A stretch of DNA of 64,000 bases. Origin: Flavobacterium jejuense. GTDB taxonomy: Bacteria; Bacteroidota; Bacteroidia; Flavobacteriales; Flavobacteriaceae. The notes beneath the pieces were generated by a model that saw only the letters and a program-made list of their open reading frames with translations, was not told the DNA's origin and ran no database searches. The position numbers and the translations under genes are program-made. The stretch's first letter is position 1. Each line of letters begins with the position of its first letter. Location of the stretch: the NCBI RefSeq assembly GCF_006491595.2, contig NZ_VEVQ02000016.1, positions 1 through 64,000 of the forward strand, given 5' to 3'. Below are positions 63,295 through 64,000 of this stretch, piece after piece.

Positions 63295-64000
63295 ATGTCC
63301 CAAAAAAATAAAATAAACTTACAACTTTCGGGTTTGGAACCACTTTTCATAAACGAAGAATCTATTTTCGTTAATGTTGGTGAGCGAACAAACGTAACCG
63401 GTTCAAGAAAATTTCTTAGATTAATTAAAGAAGAAAATTATAATGAAGCACTTTCCATAGCTAGAGAGCAAGTGGAAGGTGGGGCACAAATCATCGATGT
63501 AAATATGGATGAAGGGATGCTAGATGGAGTTTACGCAATGACTAAATTTCTTAATCTAATTGCTGCAGAACCAGATATTGCTCGTGTTCCTGTAATGATT
63601 GATAGTTCAAAATGGGAAATCATTGAAGCAGGATTGAAAGTTATTCAAGGAAAAGGAGTTGTAAATTCTATTTCTTTAAAAGAAGGTGAAGAAACTTTTA
63701 TGCATCATGCCAAATTAATAAAAAAATATGGCGCTGCTGTAATTGTTATGGCTTTTGACGAAAATGGTCAAGCCGATACTTATGAAAGAAGAATCGAAAT
63801 TTGTAAAAGAAGTTATGATTTTTTAGTTAATAAAGTTGGTTTCCCAGCTGAAGATATTATTTTCGACCCTAATATTTTTCCAGTAGCTACTGGAATGGAC
63901 GAACATAAATTAAACGCACTAGACTTCTTTAGAGTAACCAAATGGATTCGTGAAAATTTACCTTATGCTGGAATTTCAGGTGGTGTAAGTAATGTTTCTT
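63295..64000 (+). CDS. metH: Methionine synthase, pterin/cobalamin part (split MetH, part 2), truncated by window end
   Basis: ATG at 63295, open to the window edge (235 codons visible). V-N-V-G-E-R-T-N-V-T-G-S-R-K-F is the folate-binding signature, followed by I-D-V-N-M-D-E-G-M-L-D-G and I-D-S-S-K-W of the pterin barrel. The cobalamin and activation domains should follow outside the window. The 1-base gap to part 1 means the split is a gene division in one operon, typical of Bacteroidota. Confidence 0.92.
   Translation, partial: MSQKNKINLQLSGLEPLFINEESIFVNVGERTNVTGSRKFLRLIKEENYNEALSIAREQVEGGAQIIDVNMDEGMLDGVYAMTKFLNLIAAEPDIARVPVMIDSSKWEIIEAGLKVIQGKGVVNSISLKEGEETFMHHAKLIKKYGAAVIVMAFDENGQADTYERRIEICKRSYDFLVNKVGFPAEDIIFDPNIFPVATGMDEHKLNALDFFRVTKWIRENLPYAGISGGVSNVS

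Noticed and set aside
1..64000. CRISPR arrays, tRNA/rRNA genes, prophage or insertion sequences
   Set aside because: No regular repeat-spacer pattern, tRNA-like fold, rRNA sequence, integrase or transposase was seen.

Overview
The window is low-GC, densely coded DNA from a member of the Bacteroidota, most likely a Flavobacteriaceae close to Flavobacterium. Four things point there: promoters of the TAnnTTTG (-7) type, a Bacteroidota-type T6SS (subtype iii) with TssN and TssO, GLPGLI-family proteins, and a MetH split into two genes. No rRNA, tRNA, CRISPR array or transposase was seen.

Layout. (1) 1-11.5 kb: T6SS cargo region. It holds the VgrG C-terminus, a 57-residue ORF, a DUF2931 lipoprotein, a Tle1-type lipase effector, a LysM protein, a DUF4280 PAAR-like protein, a large unknown candidate effector and a set of putative immunity genes, followed by decayed paralogues of the same lipoprotein/partner pair. 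(2) 11.8-12.7 kb: a secreted PL9-like beta-helix lipoprotein behind a LacI/GalR-type palindrome. (3) 12.8-21.6 kb, minus strand: structural T6SS operon nlpC/p60-tssG-tssN-tssK-tssO-tssH-tssE-tssF, with a membrane-anchored PKD protein divergent from it. (4) 23-30.5 kb: pdhB, a DUF5686 outer-membrane protein, a DNA glycosylase, and soluble and membrane pyrophosphatases. (5) 30.7-37.1 kb: a translationally coupled glycan-catabolic operon (GH20 hexosaminidase, Tat-exported glycosylasparaginase, CutC, GH2 beta-mannosidase). (6) 37-46.1 kb: AhpD-like protein, deoxynucleoside kinase, two GLPGLI proteins, an RprXY-like two-component system and a TonB-dependent receptor. (7) 46.2-64 kb: sulfur amino-acid block with metK, cysE-cysK, cobA-cysJ-cysI-siroheme synthase, metY-osmC-metX-hom, metB, a second fungal-STR2-like cystathionine gamma-synthase, and split metH behind a SAM-I riboswitch.

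The most striking finding is in block 7. Four unannotated leader ORFs sit immediately before intrinsic terminators upstream of cysE, metY (two in tandem) and metB. Three encode a peptide with the core C-N-x-C-C-M-M, with the CysCys pair at codons 9-10 in every case. The fourth keeps the register and Met-Met-Trp but has lost all three core cysteines. Each leader region carries a short stretch complementary to the 5' arm of its terminator, the classic geometry of ribosome-mediated attenuation. Together with the riboswitch and a shared AGAA-N5/6-TTCT promoter palindrome, this suggests a layered cysteine/methionine control system.
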